In this document: piece by piece, positions 13,285 to 24,148 of the stretch
Layout: each line of letters opens with the position of its first letter
How positions within the stretch are numbered: position 1 is the stretch's first letter
Origin: Haemonchus contortus
Lineage: Eukaryota; Nematoda; Chromadorea; Rhabditida; Trichostrongylidae
Direction: 5' to 3'
Length of the DNA: 64,000 nucleotides
NCBI GenBank assembly: GCA_000469685.2
Contig: LS997566.1
Coordinates: 4,502,804-4,566,803, forward strand
Notes under the pieces: generated by a model
Databases searched by the model: none
What the model was told of the DNA's origin: nothing
What the model saw: only the letters and a program-made list of their open reading frames with translations
Position numbers and translations under genes: made by a program

Positions 13285-13425
13285 GAAGAATGTGCGTATG
13301 GTCACGAGAATAGCTCTCTTTTGCATAAGCTAGACCATCATTCATTGAAGCAAACGTGAGAATCAAGGATTGCAAAAACTGCTCTTCAATTAGCCACCTT
13401 CATTGAGCAGTATAAAAGCCTTAGG
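13285..13425 (+). promoter_or_regulatory. Globin C promoter block with TATA box
   Basis: TATAAAA at 13411-13417 lies about 375 bp before the globin C start codon. The preceding block shares three ordered motifs with D and E: AATGTGCGTAT followed by TCACGA, then CTCYYTTTTGC, then a GAAGC...ACGTGA...CAA/AGGATT segment ending in TTGAGCAGTATAA. Conservation across paralogues whose other intergenic sequence has diverged points to retained regulatory function. The long distance to the ATG fits an outron. Confidence 0.6.
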
Positions 13426-13790
13426 AACAAACCCGGGCACCAGTTTGCCTCAGCATCGTGTCTTTAGCCAGCTTTCCCTTCAAACCCTGGTCGTAGCCAA
13501 TAATAAGGCTCTTCTCCAAGCGAATGACATGGTTTCTGTACAGTCCTCGAACCCCTCTTTACCCCACGATTCTGGCCTGGGCTGAGTATATGTCCAAAAC
13601 TCAGCCTTCCCTTCACAATTCTTAGCTGAAGCGATTCTTAGCTATGGTTCAGCGCTCACTAGAAGCGCTCCGCTTCCCTTCTCTCACACTCACTTCTCTC
13701 ACTCAATCTGTCCGTATCAATTATTCTCATACACATTGACCACACCGTTAAAATACTAACACTCATTCCTATTTGGGTTTCTTTTTAGGG

Positions 13791-14689
13791 ATGCAGCTTT
13801 TCATTGTTACTCTCGCAACCTTGGTCGCCTTTGCAATCGCGTAAGTGTCCTACCTATCCAATTAAGTATTCCTGGTACTGAAAGCAGTAAAGATTTCCCG
13901 AAAAACGAAAGGATTGATTTCGATTCCGGTACATTCACCCTTGAGCCTTGCAGGACATCTCCAGAAGAAGTCAAAAAGAACGCTGTGGCAGCATTGGAAA
14001 GTGTTCCAGTCGGCACGACCCCTGAGAAAATCCAAAACGGCAAGGACTTCTATAAACAGTAAGTTTGGGAAGATACCTCTGGTTCATTTGAGGCGTCTGA
14101 AACATCGGGGACTTTCGAAGGCTATGAACTGTTATTTCAGCTTCTTCACTCACCATCCAGAAAATCGCAAATATTTCAAAGGTGCTGAAAGCTTCACTGC
14201 CGATGACGTCCAGAATACCGACAGGTGAGGACTCCGGTTAGAGCAGCAACTTCACCGCAGAAATTCAATTGCACAATTACAGATTCGTCAAGCAGGGAGC
14301 CAATCTGCTCACTGGAGTCCACGTTCTCGCCAATACCTACGACAATGTGACATTTCAGCTTTCCATTCTGCTTTGGCCACGAATGAAATTGCCCATTTCC
14401 AGGACATGGTCTTCCGTGCATACGTTCGTGATCTGATGAACCGACACACCACGAAGGAAATTGATCCCAAGCAGTGGAAGGTTCATACGATAGATTGAAC
14501 CTTCACTATGATTCGAATGATCATTACAATCTATCCATTTAGGATTTCTGGACCTGCTTTGAAGACTTCCTCGAAGGCCGCGGAAAGCCACTGACTGCTG
14601 AGCACAAGGCTGCATTTGAGGCGATCGCCACCAAGTTCAATGAGGAAGCTCAAAAACATCTCGCAAGCCTCGGTCTTCCTCATGTCTAA
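13791..14689 (+). CDS. Globin C, secreted nematode globin, 6 exons
   Basis: This is a 175-residue extracellular-type globin. Exons are 13791-13840, 13954-14058, 14141-14224, 14283-14346, 14403-14480 and 14543-14689. Exon 1 encodes a signal peptide (MQLFIVTLATLVAFAIA), so the product should enter the secretory pathway, as for cuticle or pseudocoelomic globins of related worms. Residues seen: B10 Tyr50, CD1 Phe64, E7 Gln84 (FVKQG), F8 His116 (DLMNRH). It has His52 where D and E have Tyr. The ATG lies two bases after a TTTTTAG acceptor. AATAAA is at 14746-14751. Introns 3 and 4 are nearly the same as in D and E, while exon 6 (DFWTCFEDF) and intron 5 differ. This mosaic pattern suggests local gene conversion. 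Confidence 0.92.
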
Positions 14690-14751
14690 ACGAATGAACT
14701 GCTCTGAAGCTGCAGAATATTTATTGAAATTAGAGTTCTATAACGAATAAA

Positions 14752-17030
14752 AATCTGCTAAATGAGCTTTTTGAAGGCAGGCAACTGACATCAACTGTAT
14801 TTGCACGAACCATATAAGGGCAACCGAAATGACTTGAAAAAGATCGCAAGGTGCCTCGAAAACAAGGTGGATTTGCCTTAAACACAGTGCCAGCTGTGTA
14901 CCAGAATTACCTCCGATGTGTTTTCTTGTAGGAAGTCGATTCGAGTCATTCCTGGACATTCAAGAAAGCAGCTCAAGATAGATCTTAACTTTTTGTGGAC
15001 TGACCCTACTTGAGATGAATTCGTCTAAAAAATTGAGCCAAGAGTAGGCAGTACTGACATAGCCATCGTTTACTTCTACACTCTTAATAAGCGTAAGTGT
15101 TTACGCTGTGAATAAGGGTAAGGGTAAAATTGTATACTGCAGTAAGATCGCCCATGCGCTCTGTTACTGGCGTACGACCTTTTTCTTGCAAACGGTGAAG
15201 CACGCACAATATCAAAAAGTCTCACAAAATACCACTGAAATCAGCATCAACCAAGTCTTGCATCCCTACTTGGTCGGATAACTGGTACCATATGCACTTG
15301 GGAGGATGCAAGCATTTGTACGTCTGCGTGAAATTACAGGTCGTTCTATAGGTAATGACACTGTGCAGATACCCTGCGATGATGTTCTGAATGAAGGAGT
15401 AATCTGGGAGTTATAACACTCCAATGAGTTTGTTTCCAGAGCAATTGGGTGGGCATTCTGCCATAATCAGTCAAATCAATGTAACCCTTTTGTATCCTAC
15501 CACGTTTTCCAACAGGGTCAACCTCACAAAGTCTTCAAGAACCATAGTTCTTCCATACTGAAAAGAATGAATAGTCGAGTTCATTGACCTGGCCTACGGT
15601 ACAGGTGACCCCATGGTTGGGTGCTCTCGCTTCTACCCTTTCTGAATTATGGCAAGCAATTCAGATGGGCGCCTAAACTTTTGAAAATGGTATAATTTAG
15701 GTGTATTTGGATAGCATTGATTTGAGAAAATCTTTCATTGCAAGAGGCATAACTGGAAAGTTTCATAAGTAGTTAAGTGCACGTGAACTAGGGTGGTAGG
15801 GTACGTGCTCTGAGCCTTGCGGCTTTCTGAAGACGCAATCAAGTCAAGGTTATACGGATTGTGAATCGCTGGCTGGCCTAGACCACTATTCGACGTTCAC
15901 CCATCCTCTCCGCCTTTTCTATCAGTTTGTGTGATCAACAGGAAAGTTATTTTGTGCAGATTTTGTAGAGAATTCCCAATGAACAGGTGCTCATAGTGAT
16001 TTCTTTTTGTGCGAAGCACTAGAAGCTTCCAGTTCCTGTTTACTGCACCACGGCAGTATAAGAAGCTCCGAGCACTTCCTTGTTTTTTAATGGCTAACAC
16101 ATCAATCAGGCGAGAAAGTCCCACCAAGAACGATAATTATCCCGAATGGCTTAATGCTCGAGTTGCACAAAACAAGTTGATGTAAATCGGAATGTGCCCG
16201 TAAGCTCGTAGAAAAAGGAAATGACTGCAAGCTGCTTTTTCTACAAGATTCTGCACGTTCTGGAGAAAAAGCAGATAGCACTCGTCTCCTTTTCCTCGAG
16301 TACGTGCAGAGGCTTCACGTAGCAATAGTGAATGGGAACGGAGAAGAATATTTAGCTTTGATCAATGAATTCAGTATGGGAGAACGATGGTTCTGATTGT
16401 TCCCAAAAGGCCATCAAAGAAACAAAACAATCGGAACAGCTTTGACTTGATGTTTTGCTAAATCGAGGTTTCTTCGCCTTCCACCGGTTACCAGATCGTC
16501 CGACGCCACAGACGGCTGGGGCCAAAGTGTGGGGTGATGAGGCCGTCTTGTTGCTGTTTTAGTAACTTTGCCTCCTGGGATCTCAACACTGCCTTGCCAG
16601 GGACAGTGTTGAGTTTCCGCTATCGCGGTTAAGGCAACTGTGAATCGAGAAATGCATCTGGGCATGCGGATGGTGTATCGAGGAAAACAACATGATAGCG
16701 AACAGCCCAGCTTAAAAGGAGACGAACAGAGCATGGAAAACGCTCAAAATTATCAAGGGTCTAGAGGGAAAGACAAGGATATTCACCGTTCAGGGAAGAG
16801 ACATAATCTTTCCATGATTAGGTGAGTTTGGAGAAAAGAAAAGAAAAATTCACTTATTCATTTATTCAGCTTAGTGTATGAGACATTGTTATAAATAAAA
16901 ATACATAGTTATAAAATCAATGGATACTGTGATGAACATTGCAAATCAGCTAGAAATAGACAAGTCTTGCCAATCGAGTCTTATCAATGAATTAAGCTAT
17001 CAGGGGCTCAGAACGCTCCTAATGATAGTA
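14752..17030. other. Intergenic stretch between globins C and D
   Basis: There is no gene call. A degenerate SINE-like piece lies at about 15240-15330 (+). Positions 16680-16800 resemble 19904-20015 (shared ACAACATGATARCGAA and GAACAGAGC words), so this debris predates or accompanied the tandem duplication. A 10-bp exact stem-loop is at 16582-16613. Confidence 0.45.
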
Positions 17031-17039
17031 TTAGGTCTA

Positions 17040-17410
17040 GGAAAAGTCAATTCGAGCTGATCGAGTCTAGTGGTGGCAGGATTGGAGCTGTGGAATTGAG
17101 AAATTTCAATCGTGGACCTGTCGTTAGAAGATTGTAAATGATGATTAAAGAAGGAGAAGAATTTGAACAAATCAAATTAGTAACAATTAAATTAATTAAT
17201 AATTAATAATTAAATCAAAATAATTCAATTTTCAATTTGAAGGTAAGCAGGTGTTCAGAAATGTTTTGTTTATATTTTAAGGAAATTTTACGGTGCATAT
17301 ATACTATGGAATAGCCCTGGAATTGCTCCATGAATTCGTGTCTAAAATCCTTGACTTGGTTTCCACTCACAGTCTCAGGATTTCAGCAGCCTACATCGTG
17401 CAGGAACTGA
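17040..17410 (+). repeat. 5' boundary repeat of the D globin unit
   Basis: This segment reappears before E (about 21750-22060) and before the gutted copy F (about 25560-25890). Shared words include GAGAAATTTCAA, AGAAGATTGTAAAT and CTACATCGTGCAGGAACTG. It marks the left part of the tandemly duplicated globin unit. An AT-rich tract of ATTAATAAT type at 17175-17220 is specific to this copy. Confidence 0.7.
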
Positions 17411-17557
17411 ATGTAAACTGGTCCAAATGACTTTTTTTTTACCCAAATATCCGCCTGTTATCTTCTACGATTTCTTCCAGGGTGTTCTTCATCATGGGTG
17501 ATCCTATAATTCTCATTCAGCTTTTTACAACGAGTTCTTAACTACACGTCCCATCCG

Positions 17558-17700
17558 CCGAATGTGCGTGTACTCACGAAAACTGCTCCCTTTTGCGAAA
17601 GCAGAAACTATTATTTATGGAAGCTAACGTGATCAACAAAGGATTACGATGACTGACCTCGGATCAATCCTACACTTTGAGGAGTATAAAAGCGTACGGA
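17558..17700 (+). promoter_or_regulatory. Globin D promoter block with TATA box
   Basis: TATAAAA is at 17685-17691, about 340 bp before the D start codon. The block carries the same ordered motifs as in C (AATGTGCGTGTACTCACGA, CTCCCTTTTGC, AACGTGATCAACAAAGGATT, TTTGAGGAGTATAAAAGC). It is very similar to E and more distantly similar to C, which makes it the best candidate for shared expression of the secreted globins. Confidence 0.65.
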
Positions 17701-18027
17701 AACACCATGAGGCACCAATCCGATTCATTATCGGTTCCGCCGCCAGTTACCTCCTTATCTACTGTTAAAAGCTATATTTAGACTTTTTGTCAAGCGTATG
17801 GGAGAATCCTTGAGCACTCCTTTGGTAGTTTCTCTTAAAGATCTGCTTCATAAGTCCTACTTAATTTTTCTAAGACGAGTATGCCCTTGTTCTACCGCAT
17901 GGCTTATGCTTTCCGATAGAATCACTCATCCCACTTGATCGTTGTACTTTTAAAGTGCTACTTCGTCTACATACATATCTACTCCTCTCTTAGGAGTTTC
18001 AGTTTTTCGTAACTGTATTTTTCAGGG

Positions 18028-19102
18028 ATGCAGCTTCTCATTCTCACTCTCGCAGTCTTTGTAGCCTTCGCAACTGCGTAAGTTTAACTTTTCACTTCTC
18101 CGCATATATCTGAACAATCCAAACCTTGTTTGCTCGATCCAAGCCTAAATTCAACCCTTGAAGGCAGCGCACTCATTTCCATCCCTTCTTTTAAATCTTC
18201 ACTTGTATCCCGAAAATTTGAGGTATTATACTTGGGCGACAATTGGAAGGGGGGATATACTGGCACGTACAGCATAGATGATTACCGTGGTTACAGGTTG
18301 TTAGAGATAGCAGAGCGCTCAAAACATGTGTATTGATCAAAAGCTAGGTGAGATTCAGCTGCTCAAAACTGACCTCTTCAGGATGGCTCCAGAAGATGTC
18401 AAAAAGAACGCTGTAGCTGCATTGGAAAGTGTACCAGTTGGAACGACCCCTGACAAGATCCAAAATGGCAAGGACTTCTACAAGTAGTAAGTGTCGAGGG
18501 AAATCCCTTACCCCACTTGTAAAGCGTCTCGAATACTTCACACTGACATTCCAGCTTCTTCACTAAACATCCAGAGCTTCGCAAATATTTCAAGGGGGCT
18601 GAAAGCTTTACTGCCGATGACGTTCAGAATACCGACAGGTGACGACTCTGGTTAGAACAGCAGCATCATTACAGAAATTCAAGTGAGCAATTACAGATTC
18701 GTTAAGCAGGGTGGTAATTTGCTCACCGGAGTGCACGTTCTCGCCAATACCTTCGACAATGTGAGATTTCAGCTTTCCATTCTGCTTTGACCACGAATGA
18801 AACTCCCATTTCCAGGACATGGTCTTCCGCGCATACGTTCGCGATCTGATGAACCGACACACCTCGAAAGAAATTGATCCCAAGCAGTGGAAGGTTCATA
18901 CCACAGATTAACTCCAAATTACTGTCTAGATGATGAACTCAGCCGAATTGTTCAGGATTTCTTTGGTTGCTTTGAGAAGTTCCTTGAGGGCCGAGGGAAA
19001 CCACTGACTGACGACCAGAAGGCTGCACTTGAGGCAATTGGCACCAAATTCAATGAAGAAGCTCAGAAACATCTCGCGACTCTTGGACTCCCTCATGCTT
19101 GA
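18028..19102 (+). CDS. Globin D, secreted nematode globin, 6 exons
   Basis: This is a 175-residue extracellular-type globin. Exons are 18028-18077, 18382-18486, 18555-18638, 18697-18760, 18816-18893 and 18956-19102, with phases as in C and E. The signal peptide is MQLLILTLAVFVAFATA. The mature part has B10 Tyr50, CD1 Phe64, E7 Gln84 and F8 His116. The ATG lies two bases after a TTTTTCAG acceptor, the pattern of a trans-splice site. AATAAA is at 19160-19165. Intron 1 (304 nt) is much longer than in C (113 nt). The protein differs from E by only a few residues (for example GLPHA ends in both), so D and E are recent duplicates, offset by about 4.6 kb. Confidence 0.93.
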
Positions 19103-19479
19103 ACCAACAACTGACTTCAGTAGTATTTATTTACAAAAATAGGATTTTGTGCATTTTCCAATAAAAAAATTTTAGCTCAGTTTAGTGTTGTGAGAACAGA
19201 CACCGTAATTCACATGCTCCTGGAATTTTTGAAGGATATATTCGAAACGACGTCAAGATTGCCCTGAATCGCTACAAAACCACAACAAATTTAGTAGTAA
19301 AAACATCTGCCTGCCAGAATGTGAGTTCACCTCTTCCGAAAAGATCAGAATATAAGGAAGAGCAAAATCCACAAACGATAAACCGCAGCGCTGTCTAAAT
19401 GCTAAACTTCCATCACGACAACTCCTCTGCTCTATCTTCAACTACATACATATGTTCATTCGTACCTATCCATAATTGT

Positions 19480-19850
19480 TGATGCAACAGCGCGTGCTAG
19501 TAGCCTAACGGAATCCGGGATCGGTATCTGCCTAGGCCAACTAAGCTTTCTCCTCGGGGTTACTTAGATGGTCTAGCCTTCCTGGAAAGATGAAGGCACT
19601 GAATTTCACATCGGCTGGCCACCGCTAGTTATTGAGGCAGGCTTCGCTCGCAAGGATGACGAATAGTGAGCAAAACTTCGGCCCCGGATGGGACTAAATG
19701 ACACGGTAATGTACTATGTCATCGACTTGAAAAAGTCTTTCAACACTGGCTTTAAACAACGGGGAATTGAATTATTCGTTATGTAGAGAAGCAGCTCCAT
19801 GAATTTTCAATTAGAATGTTCCTAATCTCCAAGGAAGTCATCGCGGGAAC
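19480..19850 (+). repeat. SINE copy followed by RTE reverse-transcriptase relic
   Basis: A SINE-like piece (TATCTGCCTAGGCCAACTAA, then CATCGGCTGGCCACCG) spans about 19500-19640. It runs into a decayed reverse-transcriptase fragment: 19725-19750 translates as VIDLKKSFNT, the domain-A motif of RTE elements (compare [10 protein letters not shown] in the intact element at 56.5 kb), followed by frame-broken matches to the next motif. The same SINE-relic pair follows globin E (25060-25450), so it was copied with the globin unit. Confidence 0.65.
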
Positions 19851-20372
19851 ATTCAAGGTTAACATGGGAAGGAACGTCTTTGAACGTGGTTGTTGCAACG
19901 CGGACAACAACATGATAACGAAAAACCGGGGTCAAAAAGGAAACGAACAGAGCGTGGGTAAGGCTTGAAATCGTTGAAGGGCTAAAGGAAAGGACAAGAA
20001 ACTCCACCGTTCGTTTTTGCGGGCACCTTTCGTGATGACGAGAATTTGGACACAAAGATGTCGCCTAACCACTGCGTAGAGAAAATATGGTACAGTAATA
20101 TATTATAAATGAGACCTTAAGCTATTTGTTCAGAGTCTTCTTTAGTTGAGCGGGTGGCGTTTGCCGAAGGAGACTTTTTTCAAAATCTAGCGAACTCTGA
20201 GAAGGCCCGCAGTGTGAAAAAGCTATTTCTAATAGAGGAGCTGGCCTTAGGAAGCGATGGTTTAGGTCGCCCTCCTCTAGTTGTTAACGGGAGTAGGTGA
20301 AGAAAGTTCGCGTATCAACCGATAATCTGCCTGTAATAATTTCAAATGCTGTCGCAAAATTAGATTTTTTTT

Positions 20373-21500
20373 CTAAATACATTGCAGAGGCACCAAGTCG
20401 AGTATTTTGTTACTAATAGTTCCACTAGGTATAGCATTATAGTTAAAACCTAGAGCCCGAATTAATATCTCTCTAGTAAAACTACTTTGGATGGTCTCCA
20501 ATCTTGTGATAGCCTTTTTATATGCGGATAGAAAATAACAGTGCTTTGGCAGAGGGCGGATAAAGGCTTTATATGCCCTTATTAGGAGGCACGGGTCCTT
20601 GGTATGGAAACTACTCAGCAATTGAAAAAGCCTTGACTCAGCTTTTTTTGCTATATATCTGCAGTGGGAGTCGAAACAAAGTTTGCCGTGTACTATAAAA
20701 CCTAAATCCCTGAATTCGTCAACTCTCCCGAGCTCGACGTCGCCCATGTGATGCCTGTTGCCAACATGATCTTTCCCTGTATGAAGAACAACGGTTTCCT
20801 CAGACGGTATGGGTAGCTCGCATGTCTTCGACGAGCCTGAGATCGCATCAATGGCTTTTTGAATCAGCGAAGAATCGCCTCTGATCTCAATGCCCTGTAA
20901 ATTTTGATATCATCCACAAACATTTTACATTTAACACATATTTCCTCCACCAACTGCGGGAGGTCGTTGGTGTAAATGGAAAATAGGACAGGCGACAAGG
21001 TCGGTTTCAAGTTCGGATTAGGAACAGTTCTTCCACTATCAGGTCAGCTCTGCGGAACTCCGCTTAGAGCTGACCTGATAGTGGAAAAACTGTTCCTAAT
21101 CCGAACTTGAAACGAGCGGCATAGTGGAAAGGATTCCACCCATGAGACAAACTTTGCATGTAAACCGATATGATTTAACTTATGTGAAAGTTTGGTATCA
21201 TTCACCCTATCAAAGGCTTTAGCATAACCGAGATAGATTACATCGACCTCCCTTCTCCCATCCAATGAAGTAGTCCAGCCATCAAGGGCTTCAAGCATGT
21301 GCGTTATTGTTGAACTTGCGCATGCAAATCGTTGTCCTTCCTGTAGTATCCTATTGTTTTCGAGGTGTCTAATGATTACCCTCCTCATCACTTTTTCAAA
21401 TAGTCTACAAAAAACTAAGGTAATGCTGACTGATCTGTAATTGCAAGGGCTGTCACGTGGGGGCTTCTTCAAAATGGGGCTGACAAAAGAAATTTATATC
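20373..21500 (-). pseudogene. Decayed Jockey/CR1-type reverse transcriptase
   Basis: On the minus strand one can follow RT blocks in order. There is an NYRSVSIT region, a KAFDRV domain-A motif in which the catalytic Asp position reads Gly (VIYLGYAKAFDRV), a SGVPQ turn at the end of frame 21472-21044, an SPVLFSIYTNDLP-like block, and an FVDD catalytic motif at 20920-20909. A C-terminal section follows (20747-20373, with FRDLGFIVHGKLCF and RLETIQSSFTREI). The frame is broken between 21044 and 20930 by a 48-bp inverted duplication, and again further on. No endonuclease domain was seen, so it is 5'-truncated. It lies between globins D and E but not at the matching place after E. Confidence 0.8.
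21004..21113. repeat. 48-bp near-perfect hairpin inside the RT relic
   Basis: Arms 21004-21051 and 21066-21113 are reverse complements at 47 of 48 positions. The 14-nt centre contains GCGGAACTCCGC, itself a short palindrome, so the whole folds into one long stem with a tiny loop. In the reading direction of the RT relic, the second arm is an inverted copy of the coding text just before it, placed right after the SGVPQ motif. Confidence 0.95.
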
Positions 21501-21749
21501 TTTGAGGTAATTCACCTCTGAACAAGAATAGGTTGAAGATGTATCTCAATAAAAGGGTATCCCATCCGGGGTTAAAGACGAGCTAGTTTTCCAGTAATAT
21601 AAAATGCCTAAGATCTCAAGCTCTTCGAGCCAGTGAGAGTCTGCCATCCGCATCTTGAACGCGCCCGATACACTTAGAACCAATTGCGGGATCGACTGGA
21701 ACGTACATATGCAAGGCCTGGCAGACAGTGAAAAAGCGAGCTTGGATAG

Positions 21750-22060
21750 TTTCAATTCTAGAGGAAAATTCGAGCAGACCGAATCTAGTAATGGAAGAAA
21801 GAAATGAAGCTGTGGAATTGAGAAATTTCAACCGCAGATCTGGCGCTAGAAGATTGTAAATCACGACAGATCGAAGAAAACAAAGTTAAAGGTAATCCAG
21901 TGACCGGATCATTTTCGTTTATACTCTGAGGAAAATTGAGAATACATACATACTATGAAAGCTCTAAAATCGATCCTTGATCTGCTGTTTGCAATTCTTA
22001 ATTCGTCCTCTACTCACCACCTCGAGAATTCCAGCAGTCTACATCGTGCAGAAACCGAAT
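21750..22060 (+). repeat. 5' boundary repeat of the E globin unit
   Basis: This is the counterpart of 17040-17410 and 25560-25890. On the minus strand part of it is open (21864-21616) with text such as RIETIQARF, which resembles the C-terminal part of a Jockey/CR1 protein. The shared unit boundary therefore seems to be made of older retroelement sequence. Confidence 0.6.
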
Positions 22061-22197
22061 GTAAACTGGTCCAAATGACTTTTTCACCAAATCTCCGCCT
22101 GTTATCATCCACGACTTCTCCAGGGTGTTCTTCATCATGGGTGATCCTATAATTCTCACTCAGCTTCTTGTAACGAGTTCTTAACTACACGCCCCAT

Positions 22198-22345
22198 CCG
22201 CCGAATGTACGCATAGTCACGAAATTTGCTCCCTTTTGCAAAAGCAGCAACTATTATTTATCGAAGCTGACGTGATCAACAAAGGATTACGATGACTGAC
22301 CCTGGATCAGTACTACACTTTGAGCAGTATAAGAGCGTACGGGAA
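22198..22345 (+). promoter_or_regulatory. Globin E promoter block with TATA-like box
   Basis: This is close to the D block motif by motif, but the TATA element reads TATAAGA (22328-22334) instead of TATAAAA. It lies about 290 bp before the E start codon. The AACAAAGGATT and CTCCCTTTTGC motifs are kept. The weaker TATA is one visible reason why E could differ in level from D. Confidence 0.6.
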
Positions 22346-22623
22346 CACCATGAGGCACCAGTCCGATTTAGTATCGGATCCTTCGCCGCTGTCCTCCTTA
22401 TCTACTGCTAACAACCATATTTAAGCCTTTCGTCAAGCATATGGAAGAACCCTTGAGCAATAATTTGCTAGGTTCTCCTGAAGATCCACTTCTTCACTCC
22501 TAATTAGTCCACAGATGAATATGCACTTATTCTAGAGCTTGAGGATCCTACTGCTTCGTCCGTCCGAAAACATATCTACCTCCCTCTGAAAATTCCAGAA
22601 CCTCGTAATTGTGTTTTTCAGAG

Positions 22624-23712
22624 ATGCAGCTTCTCCTCCTCACTCTCGCAGTCTTCGTAGCCCTAGCAACTGCGTAAGTTCAACCATTTGCTTTTCTTTT
22701 TTGTATATGTCTGAACAATCCAAACCTCTCTTGCTCGGTACAAGCAGAATTTCAAGTGTAGAAGGCAACACATTCATCTCCGTCTCCCTTCTTTGGTACC
22801 CTCAGCTGTTGTCCGAACAAATGGTGTACCTAGGTGGCAGTCGGAATGAGGGACATTTCAGCACGTACAACATAGATGATCACCTGATCGTGATTACGGG
22901 ATGTTAGAGATGGCAGAGCACTCAGAATATGCTAATTGATCGCAAACTGGGTGTAATTCTGCTGTTACAACTTGACTTCTTCAGGATGGCTCCAGAAGAT
23001 GTCAAAAAGAACGCCGTAGCTGCATTGGAAAGTGTACCGGTCGGCACGACCCCTGACAAAATCCAAAATGGCAAGGACTTCTACAAGTAGTAAGTGTAGA
23101 GGGAAACCCCTCGATAATCTGAAACACTCGTAAAGCATCGAATACTTCACACTGACATTCCAGCTTCTTCACTAAACATCCAGAGCTTCGCAAATATTTC
23201 AAGGGGGCTGAAAGCTTCACTGCCGATGACGTTCAGAATACCGACAGGTGACGATTCTGGTCAGAGCAGCAGCTCCATTGCAGAATTTCAATTGTACAAT
23301 TACAGATTCGTCAAACAGGGCGGCAATCTGCTCACTGGAGTGCACGTTCTCGCCAATACCTACGACAATGTGAAACTTCAACCCTTCATTCTGATTTGGG
23401 CACTAATGAAATTGCTCATTTCCAGGATATGGTCTTCCGCGCATACGTTCGTGATCTGATGAACCGACACACCTCGAAGGAAATTGATCCCAAGCAGTGG
23501 AAGGTCCGTGTCACAGATTTACTCCAAATCGCCGTTTAGATGATGAATTCAACCTGATCGTTCAGGATTTCTTCGGCTGCTTTGAAAAGTTCCTTGAGGG
23601 CCGAGGAAAACCATTGACTGCTGACCAGAAGGCTGCACTTGAGGCAGTTGGCACCAAATTCAATGAAGAAGCTCAGAAGCATCTCGCAGCTCTTGGACTC
23701 CCCCATGCTTGA
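22624..23712 (+). CDS. Globin E, secreted nematode globin, 6 exons
   Basis: This is a 175-residue extracellular-type globin. Exons are 22624-22673, 22985-23089, 23164-23247, 23306-23369, 23426-23503 and 23566-23712. The signal peptide is MQLLLLTLAVFVALATA. Haem-pocket residues are B10 Tyr50, CD1 Phe64, E7 Gln84 and F8 His116. The start codon lies two bases after a TTTTTCAG acceptor. AATAAA is at 23770-23775. All intron phases equal those of C and D, and intron sequences align with D almost throughout. The last exon differs from D at few sites (AVGTKF against AIGTKF, HLAAL against HLATL), consistent with selection on a working protein. Confidence 0.93.
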
Positions 23713-24148
23713 ACCAACAACTGACTTCAGTAGTATTTGTTCATAAAAATAGGATTTTGTGCGTTTCCCAATAAAAAATTACCGGTTTAGTGGTGTGAGA
23801 ACAGACACTGTAAATCACATGCTCATGGAATTTTTGAATTGTCTATTCACAACGTTTTTAAAATTGTCCTGAATTGCTACAAAACCCTAACAAAATTAGT
23901 TGCAAAAATATTCGTCTGCCAGAATGTGAGTTCACCTCTTCCAAAAAGATCATAAGATCAGGAAGAGCGATCCACCAATGAGAAAGCGCAGTGTTGTCGA
24001 AATCGTTGTCTAGACTTTTACTTTACCACTACAGCTTCTTTGCTCTTTCTATCTCTACATATGCTCAGTAGTACCTATTTATATGTGTTATATGTGTTTT
24101 CAGTATTTGACGTAGCAATGCCTGCTTTCCATGCAACAGTACCTAGGT

